Shown here in pieces: positions 35,252-44,929 of a DNA stretch of 64,000 nt. Position numbers and translations under genes: made by a program. The notes under the pieces are model-generated. The model ran no database searches. It had not been told where the DNA came from and saw only the letters and a program-made list of their open reading frames with translations. The stretch's first letter is position 1. Each line of letters starts with the position of its first letter. This stretch comes from Chitinophagales bacterium (GTDB lineage: Bacteria; Bacteroidota; Bacteroidia; Chitinophagales; Chitinophagaceae), in NCBI GenBank assembly GCA_013297995.1, contig JAAFJB010000001.1, positions 39,954 to 103,953 on the forward strand, in the 5' to 3' direction.

Positions 35252-36130
35252 GTGGAAATCAGCCTTGAACAAATTACTTTAGAATCAGTCCCAAGCCTCT
35301 CAAAAAAAGGCTCCACCCTCTCTATACTTAGGCTAGATAAGGTTCATCCAGTAGTAAGCGGCAACAAATGGTTCAAGCTGAAGCATTATCTTGCTGAAGC
35401 CTTAGAAGCCAAAAAAAATACCATCGCCAGCTTTGGAGGAGCTTTTTCCAATCATATTGTGGCTTTGGCCTATGCCTGTAAAGAGCTGAAACTAGCTTCT
35501 GTGGGGTTTATTCGTGGAGAAGCGGCTGGCTCTATTACTTTAAAAGACGCTTCAGAGGCAGGCATGCAACTACACTATATCTCTAGAAATGATTTTTGTG
35601 ATAAAAATCAGCTTAAAAATTTATACCATCAGCCTAATTGGTATTGGGTTAACGAAGGTGGCTATGGAAGCACTGGTGCTAAGGGAGCGTCTACTATTTT
35701 TGAAATTGTCAACCTTAATTCCTTTACCCATATTGTATGCGCAGTTGGTACAGGTACAATGATGGGGGGACTGATTGAAGCAGCCTACTCCCACCAAAAA
35801 ATTATAGGTATTAGTGTTTTAAAAAATAATTTCTCCATTGAAGCAGAAGTAAAATTTCTTTTAAATAAGCAAGATCAGCCCTTTACCATTCTTTATGATT
35901 ATCATTTTGGCGGCTACGCTAAACACACACCAATATTATTGAATTTTATGAACGAATTGTTTTTGAGTGAGGCACTGCCCACAGATATTGTGTATACGGG
36001 GAAATTGATGTTTGCAGTAAACGATTTGGTAGAAAAAAAATATTTTGGAGATGATGCCAATGTTCTGGTTATACATAGCGGTGGACTACAAGGCAATAGA
36101 TCCCTTGCAAAAGGCAAATTGGTATTTTAA
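35252..36130 (+). CDS. PLP-dependent ACC deaminase / D-cysteine desulfhydrase family protein
   Basis: RLDKVHPVVSGNKWFKLKHYL (PLP Lys), SFGGAFSNHIVALAYACKEL, VGTGTMMGGLIEA. Confidence 0.88.
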   Translation: MEISLEQITLESVPSLSKKGSTLSILRLDKVHPVVSGNKWFKLKHYLAEALEAKKNTIASFGGAFSNHIVALAYACKELKLASVGFIRGEAAGSITLKDASEAGMQLHYISRNDFCDKNQLKNLYHQPNWYWVNEGGYGSTGAKGASTIFEIVNLNSFTHIVCAVGTGTMMGGLIEAAYSHQKIIGISVLKNNFSIEAEVKFLLNKQDQPFTILYDYHFGGYAKHTPILLNFMNELFLSEALPTDIVYTGKLMFAVNDLVEKKYFGDDANVLVIHSGGLQGNRSLAKGKLVF

Positions 36131-36849
36131 ATACTCACCAATTTACAGTCAAATAATTTTTCGAAATTTTTTTTTATTCTATATTTTACTTGATCCATAT
36201 CTACTTTTTCACCCAGTTCACGCTCAAGAGAGGTAACTGATTTTTGAGCTATCCCACATGGAACAATATGAGAGAAATAATCAAGATCGGTATTTACATT
36301 AAAGGCAAATCCATGCATCGTAATCCACCTGCTGCATTTAATACCCATGGCACAAATTTTTCGTTCCTTACCCTTTATATTCGGATCAAGCCAAACACCC
36401 GTTTCCCCAACACTTCTTTCCCCTTTTAAACCATATTCTGCCATGGTATAAATAATAATATCCTCTAATGTTCTGAGATACCAGCCCAAATCGGTTTTAA
36501 ATCGCTCCAGATCTAGTATTGGATAGCCTACCAATTGACCAGGTCCATGAAAAGTAATATCTCCTCCCCTGTTTATATGAAAATATTCAATGCCCCTTTC
36601 CATACGGTTTGCCTCATTAATAAGTACATGCGCTTCTTTACCACTCTTGCCCAAAGTATATACAGGTGGATGTTCTACAAATAATAAATGATGCAAAGTA
36701 GGAATCTCATTTGCAGGGGTAGGATGCTCATTTTGGTAACGAAAAAGTAATTTAATATCTGTATTCTTCTTGAGCAAGATTTCTTGATAATCCCAAGCTT
36801 CTTTGTATCCCTTCACCCTAAAATCTTCGAATAACACCTCCTGTTGCAT
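36127..36849 (-). CDS. lipB: Lipoyl(octanoyl) transferase
   Basis: LLFVEHPPVYTLGKSG, INRGGDITFHGPGQLVGYPILDL, GVWLD, KICAMGIKCSRWITMHGFAFNV. Confidence 0.96.
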   Translation of the reverse strand: MQQEVLFEDFRVKGYKEAWDYQEILLKKNTDIKLLFRYQNEHPTPANEIPTLHHLLFVEHPPVYTLGKSGKEAHVLINEANRMERGIEYFHINRGGDITFHGPGQLVGYPILDLERFKTDLGWYLRTLEDIIIYTMAEYGLKGERSVGETGVWLDPNIKGKERKICAMGIKCSRWITMHGFAFNVNTDLDYFSHIVPCGIAQKSVTSLERELGEKVDMDQVKYRIKKNFEKLFDCKLVSI

Positions 36850-36956
36850 ACCACAAAAGTAAATAAAACGATTTGGTTAACCCCTTCTACCACACTTTAA
36901 TTGTTTAAATTCACTTGACCCCATCAACTATGGCCAATCAGCTTTAATTTTGCTTT

Positions 36957-38015
36957 ATGCAGGTAGATACGGAACTATATTCAGAAGAACAGTCAGAAAC
37001 CCTTTACGAGCGAAAAACATTTACAGTAGATAAAGGGCAGGAACCTTTTCGAATTGACAAGTGGATTCAAATGCATATAGAAGGGGCTACGCGAAATAAA
37101 GTGCAGCAGGGCATTGCGGCTGGCTTCTTAACGGTAAATGGCAAATCGGTTAAGTCTAATTACAAAATAAGGCCAGGTGATGAGATTGTTTTGATGAGTT
37201 TGATCAATCCAGATCGTACCATTCTTAAAGAAGAAAATATTCCACTTAATATTGTATATGAAGATGATGCCATAATGGTGATTAATAAACCAGCTAATAT
37301 GGTTGTACATCCGGGTGTGGGCAATTTCAGTGGTACCCTTTTAAACGGAATTGCCTATTATTTAAAACAAAGCAATCCTACTTTAGATGAAGAAATATTA
37401 CCTCGATTTGGATTGGTACACCGCATCGATAAAAATACAACTGGATTAATTGTAGTGGCTAAAACAGGTGAATCTGCCGCACACTTGGCCAAACAATTTT
37501 TCAACCATACCGTAAAGCGTAATTATATGGCTTTGGCATGGGGGAATATAGAATCGGAGGAAGGCACTATTGTAGCCCATATTGCACGCCACAAACAAAA
37601 CCGCAAAGTATTTGATGCTTATCCCGAAGGTGAAATTGGGAAACATGCCATTACACATTATAAAGTAGTTGAAAGATTAAATTATGTTACGCTGGTAGAA
37701 TGTATACTGGAAACTGGAAGAACCCATCAGATTCGTGTGCACATGAAGCATATTGGTCACACCCTGTTTAACGACTGGGAATATGGGGGTGATAGAATTT
37801 TAAAAGGCACTATTTATACCAAGTACAAACAGTTTGTAGAAAACTGTTTCAGCGCTTGCGCTCGATGTGCGCTTCACGCAAAAACGCTTGGATTTATTCA
37901 CCCAACCACTGAAAAAGAAATGTTTTTTGAATCGCCCATACCGCCAGATATGGAAGCGATGCTTACAAAATGGAGGACTTACAGCAATAGTCGCCCCGCA
38001 GAAGACAACAGTTAA
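36957..38015 (+). CDS. rluD: RluA/RluD-family 23S rRNA pseudouridine synthase
   Basis: S4-like N-terminus, [18 protein letters not shown] catalytic Asp motif, [15 protein letters not shown]. Confidence 0.9.
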   Translation: MQVDTELYSEEQSETLYERKTFTVDKGQEPFRIDKWIQMHIEGATRNKVQQGIAAGFLTVNGKSVKSNYKIRPGDEIVLMSLINPDRTILKEENIPLNIVYEDDAIMVINKPANMVVHPGVGNFSGTLLNGIAYYLKQSNPTLDEEILPRFGLVHRIDKNTTGLIVVAKTGESAAHLAKQFFNHTVKRNYMALAWGNIESEEGTIVAHIARHKQNRKVFDAYPEGEIGKHAITHYKVVERLNYVTLVECILETGRTHQIRVHMKHIGHTLFNDWEYGGDRILKGTIYTKYKQFVENCFSACARCALHAKTLGFIHPTTEKEMFFESPIPPDMEAMLTKWRTYSNSRPAEDNS

Positions 38016-38026
38016 TATTCACTCCC

Positions 38027-38051
38027 TATATTTGTATTACAAACGTTTGTA
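38027..38051 (+). promoter_or_regulatory. bioB -7 promoter element and repeated TTTGTA half-sites
   Basis: TATATTTG (TAnnTTTG) at 38027-38034 overlapping TTTGTA-T-TACAAA-CG-TTTGTA up to the ATG. Confidence 0.55.
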
Positions 38052-39049
38052 TGAACCAACAACTTCGCAACAACTGGACTATCCAAGAAATTGAGTCCAT
38101 CTACAATAGCCCTCTATTAGAATTGATATATAAAGCCGCTACATTACACAGAACGTTTAATGATACAGCCGAAGTACAGGTATGTACTTTATTGAGTATT
38201 AAAACTGGTGGCTGTAGTGAGGACTGCGCTTATTGTCCTCAAGCAGCTCGCTATACTACAGGTATAGATGTTCAAGCTTTGATGAAAAAAGAGGAGGTAT
38301 TGGAATATGCCCAGAAAGCAAAAGATGCAGGTAGCACCCGTTTTTGCATGGGTGCAGCATGGAGAGAAGTAAGAGACAATCGTGATTTTGATCGGGTGCT
38401 TGACATGGTAAAGGGTGTAAATAAAATGGGGATGGAAGTATGTTGTACATTGGGTATGTTGACTGAAGATCAGGCCAAAAAATTGGCAGATGCAGGATTA
38501 TATGCATACAATCATAACCTAGATACTAGTAAAGAGCATTACAGCGAGATTATTTCAACCCGAACCTATAACGATCGTTTAGAAACCCTAGATAACGTTA
38601 GGAAAGCGGGCGTAACGGTTTGTTGTGGTGGAATAATTGGGCTTGGAGAAACACATGAGGACAGGATAAAAATGCTATTTACACTTGCCACTATGCCTGA
38701 GCATCCGGAAAGTGTTCCTATTAATGCGCTGGTACCCATAAAAGGAACCCCATTAGAAAACAATGCTAAAGTGGATATATGGGATATGGTGAGGATGATT
38801 GCAACTGCTAGAATGCTAATGCCAAAAACTATGGTAAGGTTAAGTGCAGGAAGAACTGATATGAGTATTGCAGAGCAAGCACTTTGCTTTATGGCAGGTG
38901 CCAATTCAATTTTTGCAGGAGATAAATTACTCACTACACCAAATCCTAGTTTTGATGAAGACAACAGCATGTTTCAGTTACTGGGTTTAAAACCAAGGAC
39001 TGCTTTTAAAGAAGAAAAACAATACTTGCGAGAAGCCGTTGAAGCATAA
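38051..39049 (+). CDS. bioB: Biotin synthase
   Basis: Radical-SAM motif [62 protein letters not shown]. Confidence 0.97.
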   Translation: MNQQLRNNWTIQEIESIYNSPLLELIYKAATLHRTFNDTAEVQVCTLLSIKTGGCSEDCAYCPQAARYTTGIDVQALMKKEEVLEYAQKAKDAGSTRFCMGAAWREVRDNRDFDRVLDMVKGVNKMGMEVCCTLGMLTEDQAKKLADAGLYAYNHNLDTSKEHYSEIISTRTYNDRLETLDNVRKAGVTVCCGGIIGLGETHEDRIKMLFTLATMPEHPESVPINALVPIKGTPLENNAKVDIWDMVRMIATARMLMPKTMVRLSAGRTDMSIAEQALCFMAGANSIFAGDKLLTTPNPSFDEDNSMFQLLGLKPRTAFKEEKQYLREAVEA

Positions 39050-39198
39050 AAAATGTTTTAACAGTTTGTTTGCATTTTCAACCCTTTCGCTTGCAAAAGG
39101 TTTTGATAAAATTCAAGTTATTATCTTGTATTATACCAATCATTGTAGAACTTTGTAGCTATTTGAGTTATTTCTACCAAAGTAAATTCATTAAAATA

Positions 39199-40893
39199 AT
39201 GCGTGCTGTATTCATTCTAATTTTTTCTACACTTGGGTTTATATCTATTGCCAACGCACAAATAGATATTCCCAAAGGCTGGCATTTATTAGATTATCAA
39301 ACCGATTCTTTTTTGGGTATCAGCCTGAATAAAGCCTATCAATTCTTGCAATCGAAACATAAAATTGGACAGTCAGTTATTGTTGCCGTGCTCGATTCTG
39401 GTATTGACACTACACATGAAGACCTTAAAAAAATATTGTGGCGCAATCCTAAAGAAATTCCCAATAATGGAATTGACGACGACAAAAACGGTTATATTGA
39501 TGATATATATGGTTGGAATTTTTTAGGGGGAAAGAATGGAAAAAGTTTAAAAAAAGCGGCTGATGAAAGATCTCGTGTATATCATAGATGGAAAGAACAA
39601 TTCAATGGAAAATTAATTGATACCAATCAACTTAATAAAGATGAGAAGCAGCATTATAAAATTTGGCGAAAAGCGGCTGATGAACTGAATTTTAGCCAAG
39701 AAGAACAAATGGATTTGCTTTTTATTGAAGTCACCGCAAAAGCATTACACAGACACGATAAAGTATTGAGACAGGAACTGGGTATTGAAGAATTTACTTG
39801 CGAGAAAATTGAAAGTTTTGAACCTACTACTAAAACAGCAAAAGAGGCAAAGCTCGGTTTTCTCACCGTAATGAAAATGATGGGTATAGATCCTGAAGAA
39901 AAAAACACCAATACCCTGCATGAATTAGATGAATATATTGAAGGGAAAAAAGCAAGTTTTGAATCCAAAGAAAAAGCACCCCACAACTATCGGCAAGAAA
40001 TTGTAGGCGATGATTATTTCAATTTGGCCGACAGATTTTATGGCAATAATGATGTGATGGGACCAGGTCCAATGCATGGAACACATGTTTCAGGTATTAT
40101 TGGGGCACAAAGAAATAATGGAATAGGTATGGATGGGGTGGCTGACCAAGTAAAAATAATGACTCTACGCGTTGTGCCAGACGGTGATGAATACGATAAA
40201 GACGTTGCACTGGCAATAAGATATGCAGTAGACAATGGAGCAAAAGTTATAAATATGAGTTTTGGAAAATCCTTTTCTCCAGAAAAAAGATGGGTAGACA
40301 GTGCGGTACGTTATGCAGAACAAAAAGACGTATTGTTGATTCACGCATCAGGCAATGAGTCAGAAGATTTAGATATAAAAGAAAATTTCCCAAACCCTTG
40401 GTTGGCTCAATGGCATACAAAGGCAACCAATTATATTACGGTAGGTGCAAGTAGTGATGTGAAAATTGAAAAGAGTATTGCTGCTGATTTTAGTAGCTAT
40501 GGAAAAAACAATGTCGATATTTTTGCTCCTGGTGTAAAAATCTATTCTACTTTCCCTGGGGGAAATCAATATGCAAATTTAAAAGGAACTAGCATGGCTA
40601 CTCCTGTGGTAACAGGATTGTCAGCTTTACTTCGCTCCTACTATCCAAACCTTACCGCAGCTGAAGTAAAAAATATTATTGAGCAATCAGCCTATATTCC
40701 AAACGCAACAATGGATTGTATAAACCCAGGAATAGAAAGCAAATCTAAACAGCCTACTTCACTTAGCATGCTTTGCAAAACTGGTGGCATTGCCAACGCA
40801 TACCAAGCCGTAGTTATGGCAAGTGAATTGAAATTTATTACCGCACCTATCAAATCAGAAAAGACGGTAGGCACAATAAAAATAAAAAAATAA
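39199..40893 (+). CDS. S8-family subtilisin-like serine protease
   Basis: Asp VAVLDSGIDTTHEDL, His MHGTHVSGIIGAQ, Ser GTSMATPVVTGLSAL; start moved to MRAVFILIFSTLGFISIANA signal peptide. Confidence 0.93.
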   Translation: MRAVFILIFSTLGFISIANAQIDIPKGWHLLDYQTDSFLGISLNKAYQFLQSKHKIGQSVIVAVLDSGIDTTHEDLKKILWRNPKEIPNNGIDDDKNGYIDDIYGWNFLGGKNGKSLKKAADERSRVYHRWKEQFNGKLIDTNQLNKDEKQHYKIWRKAADELNFSQEEQMDLLFIEVTAKALHRHDKVLRQELGIEEFTCEKIESFEPTTKTAKEAKLGFLTVMKMMGIDPEEKNTNTLHELDEYIEGKKASFESKEKAPHNYRQEIVGDDYFNLADRFYGNNDVMGPGPMHGTHVSGIIGAQRNNGIGMDGVADQVKIMTLRVVPDGDEYDKDVALAIRYAVDNGAKVINMSFGKSFSPEKRWVDSAVRYAEQKDVLLIHASGNESEDLDIKENFPNPWLAQWHTKATNYITVGASSDVKIEKSIAADFSSYGKNNVDIFAPGVKIYSTFPGGNQYANLKGTSMATPVVTGLSALLRSYYPNLTAAEVKNIIEQSAYIPNATMDCINPGIESKSKQPTSLSMLCKTGGIANAYQAVVMASELKFITAPIKSEKTVGTIKIKK

Positions 40894-40895
40894 TC

Positions 40896-41405
40896 ATGTT
40901 TAAACCGCAACTGGGCGACTACGGAGTTTTTTATGAAACTTATGTGAAACTGGTTGGCGTAAACACAGCCAAAGAAGCTGTAACCACATACGCGCACCCA
41001 CTTTGTTTTTTCTTTGTGAATCTGCCCGAAGAAAAGGCCGATTATTGTTATGCTGTAGGGAAATGGAGCTTGAAAGACCTCTTGCAACATTTGATTGATA
41101 CGGAAAGAGTAATGTGTTACAGGATGATGAGGATTGCCAGAAAAGATAGTACCCCGCTTGCAGGATTTGATGAGAACTTATATGCTATGAATGCTTGTGC
41201 AGGAGACAGAAGTTTTGTATCGTTAAAGGAAGAATTCAAAGCACTCAGAAAATCTACAGATCTTTTAATACAATCTTTAACAGAAAATCAATTGAGTAAT
41301 AAAGGTATAGCCAGTGATCATAAAATTACTGCGAATGCATTGGCATTTATTATTTTCGGCCACCTATTGCACCACAAAAAAATAGTGGAAGAAAGATACC
41401 TTTAA
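40896..41405 (+). CDS. DinB-family protein
   Basis: GKWSLKDLLQHLIDTERVMCYR and HLLHHKKIVEERYL His positions. Confidence 0.82.
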   Translation: MFKPQLGDYGVFYETYVKLVGVNTAKEAVTTYAHPLCFFFVNLPEEKADYCYAVGKWSLKDLLQHLIDTERVMCYRMMRIARKDSTPLAGFDENLYAMNACAGDRSFVSLKEEFKALRKSTDLLIQSLTENQLSNKGIASDHKITANALAFIIFGHLLHHKKIVEERYL

Positions 41406-41448
41406 TCATAGCTAACAATAGGTTTATTGGCTATTTTACTGTTAACAA

Positions 41449-41479
41449 AAACAGCTCTGCTTGAAAGTCAGAGCTGTTT
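41449..41479. terminator. Bidirectional terminator between DinB and YceI genes
   Basis: AAACAGCTCTG-cttgaaagt-CAGAGCTGTTT between convergent genes. Confidence 0.8.
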
Positions 41480-41503
41480 AATTTATAGGGGGATATTTGG
41501 GTT

Positions 41504-42073
41504 TTATTTAGCAAATAAATGGACTGCTATCTGCACATCTTTTGCTACGTTACCTACGCCATAATTGATACCAAATAAGGTTCTATCCATGCTGAAGAAA
41601 GCTTCTCCAAAAAAACCTTTCTCGTCTGCATTTCTAATATTGGCTTGAAAACTAACTGGCAAACTGGCTCCTTTGAGACTTAAAATACCATTAATAGTAG
41701 CAGCAGATTCTCCACTATATGAAACAGTAGTAATTTTATAAGAGGCTTCGCCATATTTGGCTACGTCAAAGAAATCAGCCGCTTTCAAGTGGCCTTCTAA
41801 TTTTACACCAGCTCCATCTGTTACTTTCAAATTGGCAAGATCAATTACAAATTCGCCACCAACCAACTTCCCAGCATTCACTTGAACAGTGCCGCTTTTA
41901 ATAGAAAAATAGCCAGTATGAAAATCATTCTTTTTTGAGCCCACCCAGTCAACGCGACTTTTATCAGTCTGTACGTTATAAGTAACCAAATCTTTGGTTT
42001 TTAAAATTCCACTAAATGAGTAAATTCCTGCTAATAGTACTGCACTCAGTAGCACGGTGATAAATTTTTTCAT
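41504..42073 (-). CDS. YceI-family protein
   Basis: Signal peptide; DKSRVDWVGSKKNDFHTGYFSIKSGTVQVNAGKLVGGEFVIDLANL. Confidence 0.9.
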   Translation of the reverse strand: MKKFITVLLSAVLLAGIYSFSGILKTKDLVTYNVQTDKSRVDWVGSKKNDFHTGYFSIKSGTVQVNAGKLVGGEFVIDLANLKVTDGAGVKLEGHLKAADFFDVAKYGEASYKITTVSYSGESAATINGILSLKGASLPVSFQANIRNADEKGFFGEAFFSMDRTLFGINYGVGNVAKDVQIAVHLFAK

Positions 42074-42189
42074 GATTGATGATTTTAATAATTTTAATTT
42101 GTAAAGCTAAGTTATTTAATGTTACAACATTAATAATAAAAGGTTTAAAAAAATGCTAGTTTCTCTTATCTTCGCAAAAATTGTTCCAT

Positions 42190-43401
42190 ATGAATCTTCA
42201 TGAGTACCAAGCCAAAGAATTACTCAAAAAATACAATGTTCCAGTACAAGAAGGCATAGCTGTTGACACAGTGATGGCAGCAGAAGAAGCTTATCGTCAA
42301 ATAAAGACCCAAACAGGCAACAGCTTTGCGGTTGTGAAAGCCCAAATACACGCGGGAGGACGCGGTAAAGGTAAAATTGTAGGTACCGAACAACGTGGAG
42401 TAGCAGTAGCTAAAAATGGGGAAGATATTACCAATATTGCAAAAAATATTTTAGGTGGAACCTTGGTTACCATTCAAACGGGAGAAGTTGGAAAAAAAGT
42501 AAGTAAAATTTTAATTGCACAGGATGTATACTACCCTGGTCCAAATCCTGTAAAGGAATTCTACCTTTCCATTTTACTAGATCGAGCCAAAGGTGTGAAT
42601 GTAATTATGTATAGTACCGAAGGTGGAATGGATATTGAAGAAGTTGCACATAATACCCCCGAGAAAATTTTTAAAGAGTGGGTACATCCCAGTGGTGGTC
42701 TTCAAGGATTTCAGGCAAGAAAAATTGCTTTCAATTTAGGATTAAGTGGAGATGCATTTAAAAGCTGTGTGAAATTCGTTACCAATTTATACAACGCTTA
42801 TATAGGTCTTGATTGTGGTATGTTGGAGATTAACCCTTTGTTTAAAACAAGCGATGAAAAAATTATCGCCGTTGATTGCAAAATGAATATTGATGACAAT
42901 GCTTTAATGCGTCACCCAGATATAGCAGCTCTTAGAGATATTAGCGAAGAAGATCCTACAGAAGTAGAGGCGGGGCAGTTTAACCTGAATTTTGTAAAAC
43001 TAGATGGCAATGTAGGTTGTATGGTAAACGGAGCTGGGTTGGCAATGGCTACGATGGATATGATTAAGTTAAGCGGTGGAGAACCAGCCAACTTTTTAGA
43101 CGTAGGTGGTAGTGCCAACGCTCAAACCGTAGAAGCTGGTTTCCGTATTATTATGAAAGATCCAAACGTAAAAGCCATCTTAATTAATATTTTCGGGGGT
43201 ATTGTTCGGTGCGATCGAGTGGCGGCTGGCGTAATTGAAGCATTTAATAAATTGGGGAATATTAATATACCCATTATTGTTCGTTTACAAGGCACCAATG
43301 CTGTTGAAGCAAAAAAATTAATAGATGAGAGTGGATTGAAAGTACAATCTGCTATTCAACTTAGCGAAGCAGCCGAGCTGGTAAAGCTGGCAGTTGCTTA
43401 A
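42190..43401 (+). CDS. sucC: Succinyl-CoA ligase (ADP-forming) subunit beta
   Basis: MNLHEYQAKELLKKYNVPVQEG, KAQIHAGGRGKGKI, FLDVGGSANAQTVEAGFRII, NIFGGIVRCDRVA. Confidence 0.97.
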   Translation: MNLHEYQAKELLKKYNVPVQEGIAVDTVMAAEEAYRQIKTQTGNSFAVVKAQIHAGGRGKGKIVGTEQRGVAVAKNGEDITNIAKNILGGTLVTIQTGEVGKKVSKILIAQDVYYPGPNPVKEFYLSILLDRAKGVNVIMYSTEGGMDIEEVAHNTPEKIFKEWVHPSGGLQGFQARKIAFNLGLSGDAFKSCVKFVTNLYNAYIGLDCGMLEINPLFKTSDEKIIAVDCKMNIDDNALMRHPDIAALRDISEEDPTEVEAGQFNLNFVKLDGNVGCMVNGAGLAMATMDMIKLSGGEPANFLDVGGSANAQTVEAGFRIIMKDPNVKAILINIFGGIVRCDRVAAGVIEAFNKLGNINIPIIVRLQGTNAVEAKKLIDESGLKVQSAIQLSEAAELVKLAVA

Positions 43402-44042
43402 TTATCATACGTATTCACCACGGTAAGTGCCCTTACTTCTGTAAGGGCACTTACCGTATATTGCAACCCAGTTTTCAGCTCCACACAAGCAAACCGTTTT
43501 CTTCTTAATGCGCCTTTCTTAAACACTTTTCCATTTTCTAAAGCAAATAGCGCACCCAGCGGAAGTGCAGATAAATGCTGAACCCCTTCCTTTTGTTGCT
43601 TATTATACTTACGCAGTACCAGTAACAAATCTGTCTCTCCATTTGCCGTAGCTGCAGGTGATATAATAGACTTTTGTAATGCTTTTACAATTTCATCAGG
43701 AAAAACACCAAAGCCAATAAAATCAACCAGCAATTTGCTGTAAGCCCCTTTCCACTCCCTCCCATGTGGATCTACCTTGTTTTTATACTTTTCAAACGTA
43801 AGTAAATGGCCAATTTCATGCAGTAATGTGATGAGAAATTCATACGGATTCAGGTTCCCATTCACACTAATCCGATGGTTGCTTCCTTGATGCGCGTGGC
43901 GATAATCACCCAAAACTGATTTCCTGCTCTTTGCTACCGTTAGGTGTACTTTGTATAGCTGCAAATATGCTACTACTTTCTCAAAACTATTCTCAGGAAG
44001 AAATCGTTCCAAGTCTTTGAGTGGATGTTCAATTGCCGCCAT
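43398..44042 (-). CDS. SprT-like domain protein
   Basis: ITLLHEIGHLLTFEKYKNKVDPHGREWKGAYSKLL zinc-binding HExxH. Confidence 0.85.
   Translation of the reverse strand: MAAIEHPLKDLERFLPENSFEKVVAYLQLYKVHLTVAKSRKSVLGDYRHAHQGSNHRISVNGNLNPYEFLITLLHEIGHLLTFEKYKNKVDPHGREWKGAYSKLLVDFIGFGVFPDEIVKALQKSIISPAATANGETDLLLVLRKYNKQQKEGVQHLSALPLGALFALENGKVFKKGALRRKRFACVELKTGLQYTVSALTEVRALTVVNTYDN
43421..43456. terminator. Perfect inverted repeat at the sucC/SprT convergent junction
   Basis: CGGTAAGTGCCCTTAC-ttct-GTAAGGGCACTTACCG, 16-bp stem. Confidence 0.75.
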
Positions 44043-44439
44043 GCTTAGATGGGGGTTTTAGCTTCATTGCTATTCGTACTTCAATCCAAGTATACACTAA
44101 ATAGAGTGCCATACTAATAAATAATGCAGTAGAACTTTTATTGGTTCCCGCTCTTTGCAAATAAATAAATGTGGCGGCTCCTAATATAAATAATTTCATA
44201 ATCATCGACCCCATCACTCCCCTTACCATTGCGTATGGATTTGCAGTTTTCATTGCCATCAGTTGCAACAATAGTCCAGTTACTGCAATAAAAAACAACA
44301 ATACATTTGCAACAAATACTACTAATGGATCAACGCCATATTCTACTGCATGCATGAGTTTCGCAATAATACAAGCACCACTCATCAGTAGAAATAACAG
44401 TATTATAGGTTTGAAAATATATAATTGCTCTTTTTTCAT
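44029..44439 (-). CDS. Hypothetical membrane protein
   Basis: Start at MKKEQLYIF; four hydrophobic segments; no family recognised. Confidence 0.6.
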   Translation of the reverse strand: MKKEQLYIFKPIILLFLLMSGACIIAKLMHAVEYGVDPLVVFVANVLLFFIAVTGLLLQLMAMKTANPYAMVRGVMGSMIMKLFILGAATFIYLQRAGTNKSSTALFISMALYLVYTWIEVRIAMKLKPPSKHGGN

Positions 44440-44449
44440 ATTAGGAGGT

Positions 44450-44845
44450 TCAATAATTAGAGGGTTCTTCTTTGGGCAAAACAAGTGGTATTGTATCAAG
44501 TGTAGCGGGCATATTTCCTGATAAAACTTTTTTTACCCCTTCAAGATATTGTTCCTTGTAACGGATTTCTTGATCCAATGAATCGGTGCGCAATTTTAAA
44601 AGTTGGAGTGCCGTTCTGCTCTCCTTGGTTCCATAACCAGGGATATAATATTTTAAAGGTGAAAAAGAAATTAAAGCTATGGTAAGACCAACCAATAATA
44701 CAAATACGGTACTCAAGCCTATGTACACACTTAGTCTTGACAAACGAAAAGCCACTACTTCTTCATAAGTATCATCGTTCATTACCACAAGTCGGTAAGT
44801 ATTCCTCAACCGCTTAAATGTATTTTCAGTATCTAGTTGCTTCAT
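44450..44845 (-). CDS. Single-TM protein resembling the N-terminal segment of Bacteroidota M23 peptidases
   Basis: YRLVVMNDDTYEEVVAFRLSRLSVYIGL...SFSPLKYYIPGYG; no LytM domain follows. Confidence 0.6.
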   Translation of the reverse strand: MKQLDTENTFKRLRNTYRLVVMNDDTYEEVVAFRLSRLSVYIGLSTVFVLLVGLTIALISFSPLKYYIPGYGTKESRTALQLLKLRTDSLDQEIRYKEQYLEGVKKVLSGNMPATLDTIPLVLPKEEPSNY

Positions 44846-44929
44846 TTTATAAAAACTGGTTAAAGGTAGTGATTGGAGTTGTTTTATACTGATATGATAC
44901 CGAAATAACTGTAATTTTAGTCGATTTTT

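Noticed and set aside
37826-37880. Inverted repeats in the rluD 3' coding region (AACAGTTT...AAACTGTT and GCGC-rich stretch)
   Set aside because: Imperfect and inside a conserved coding region, without terminator or operator context.
38256-38970. Antisense ORFs within bioB (83 aa and 134 aa)
   Set aside because: Opposite a conserved radical-SAM coding sequence, with no independent features.
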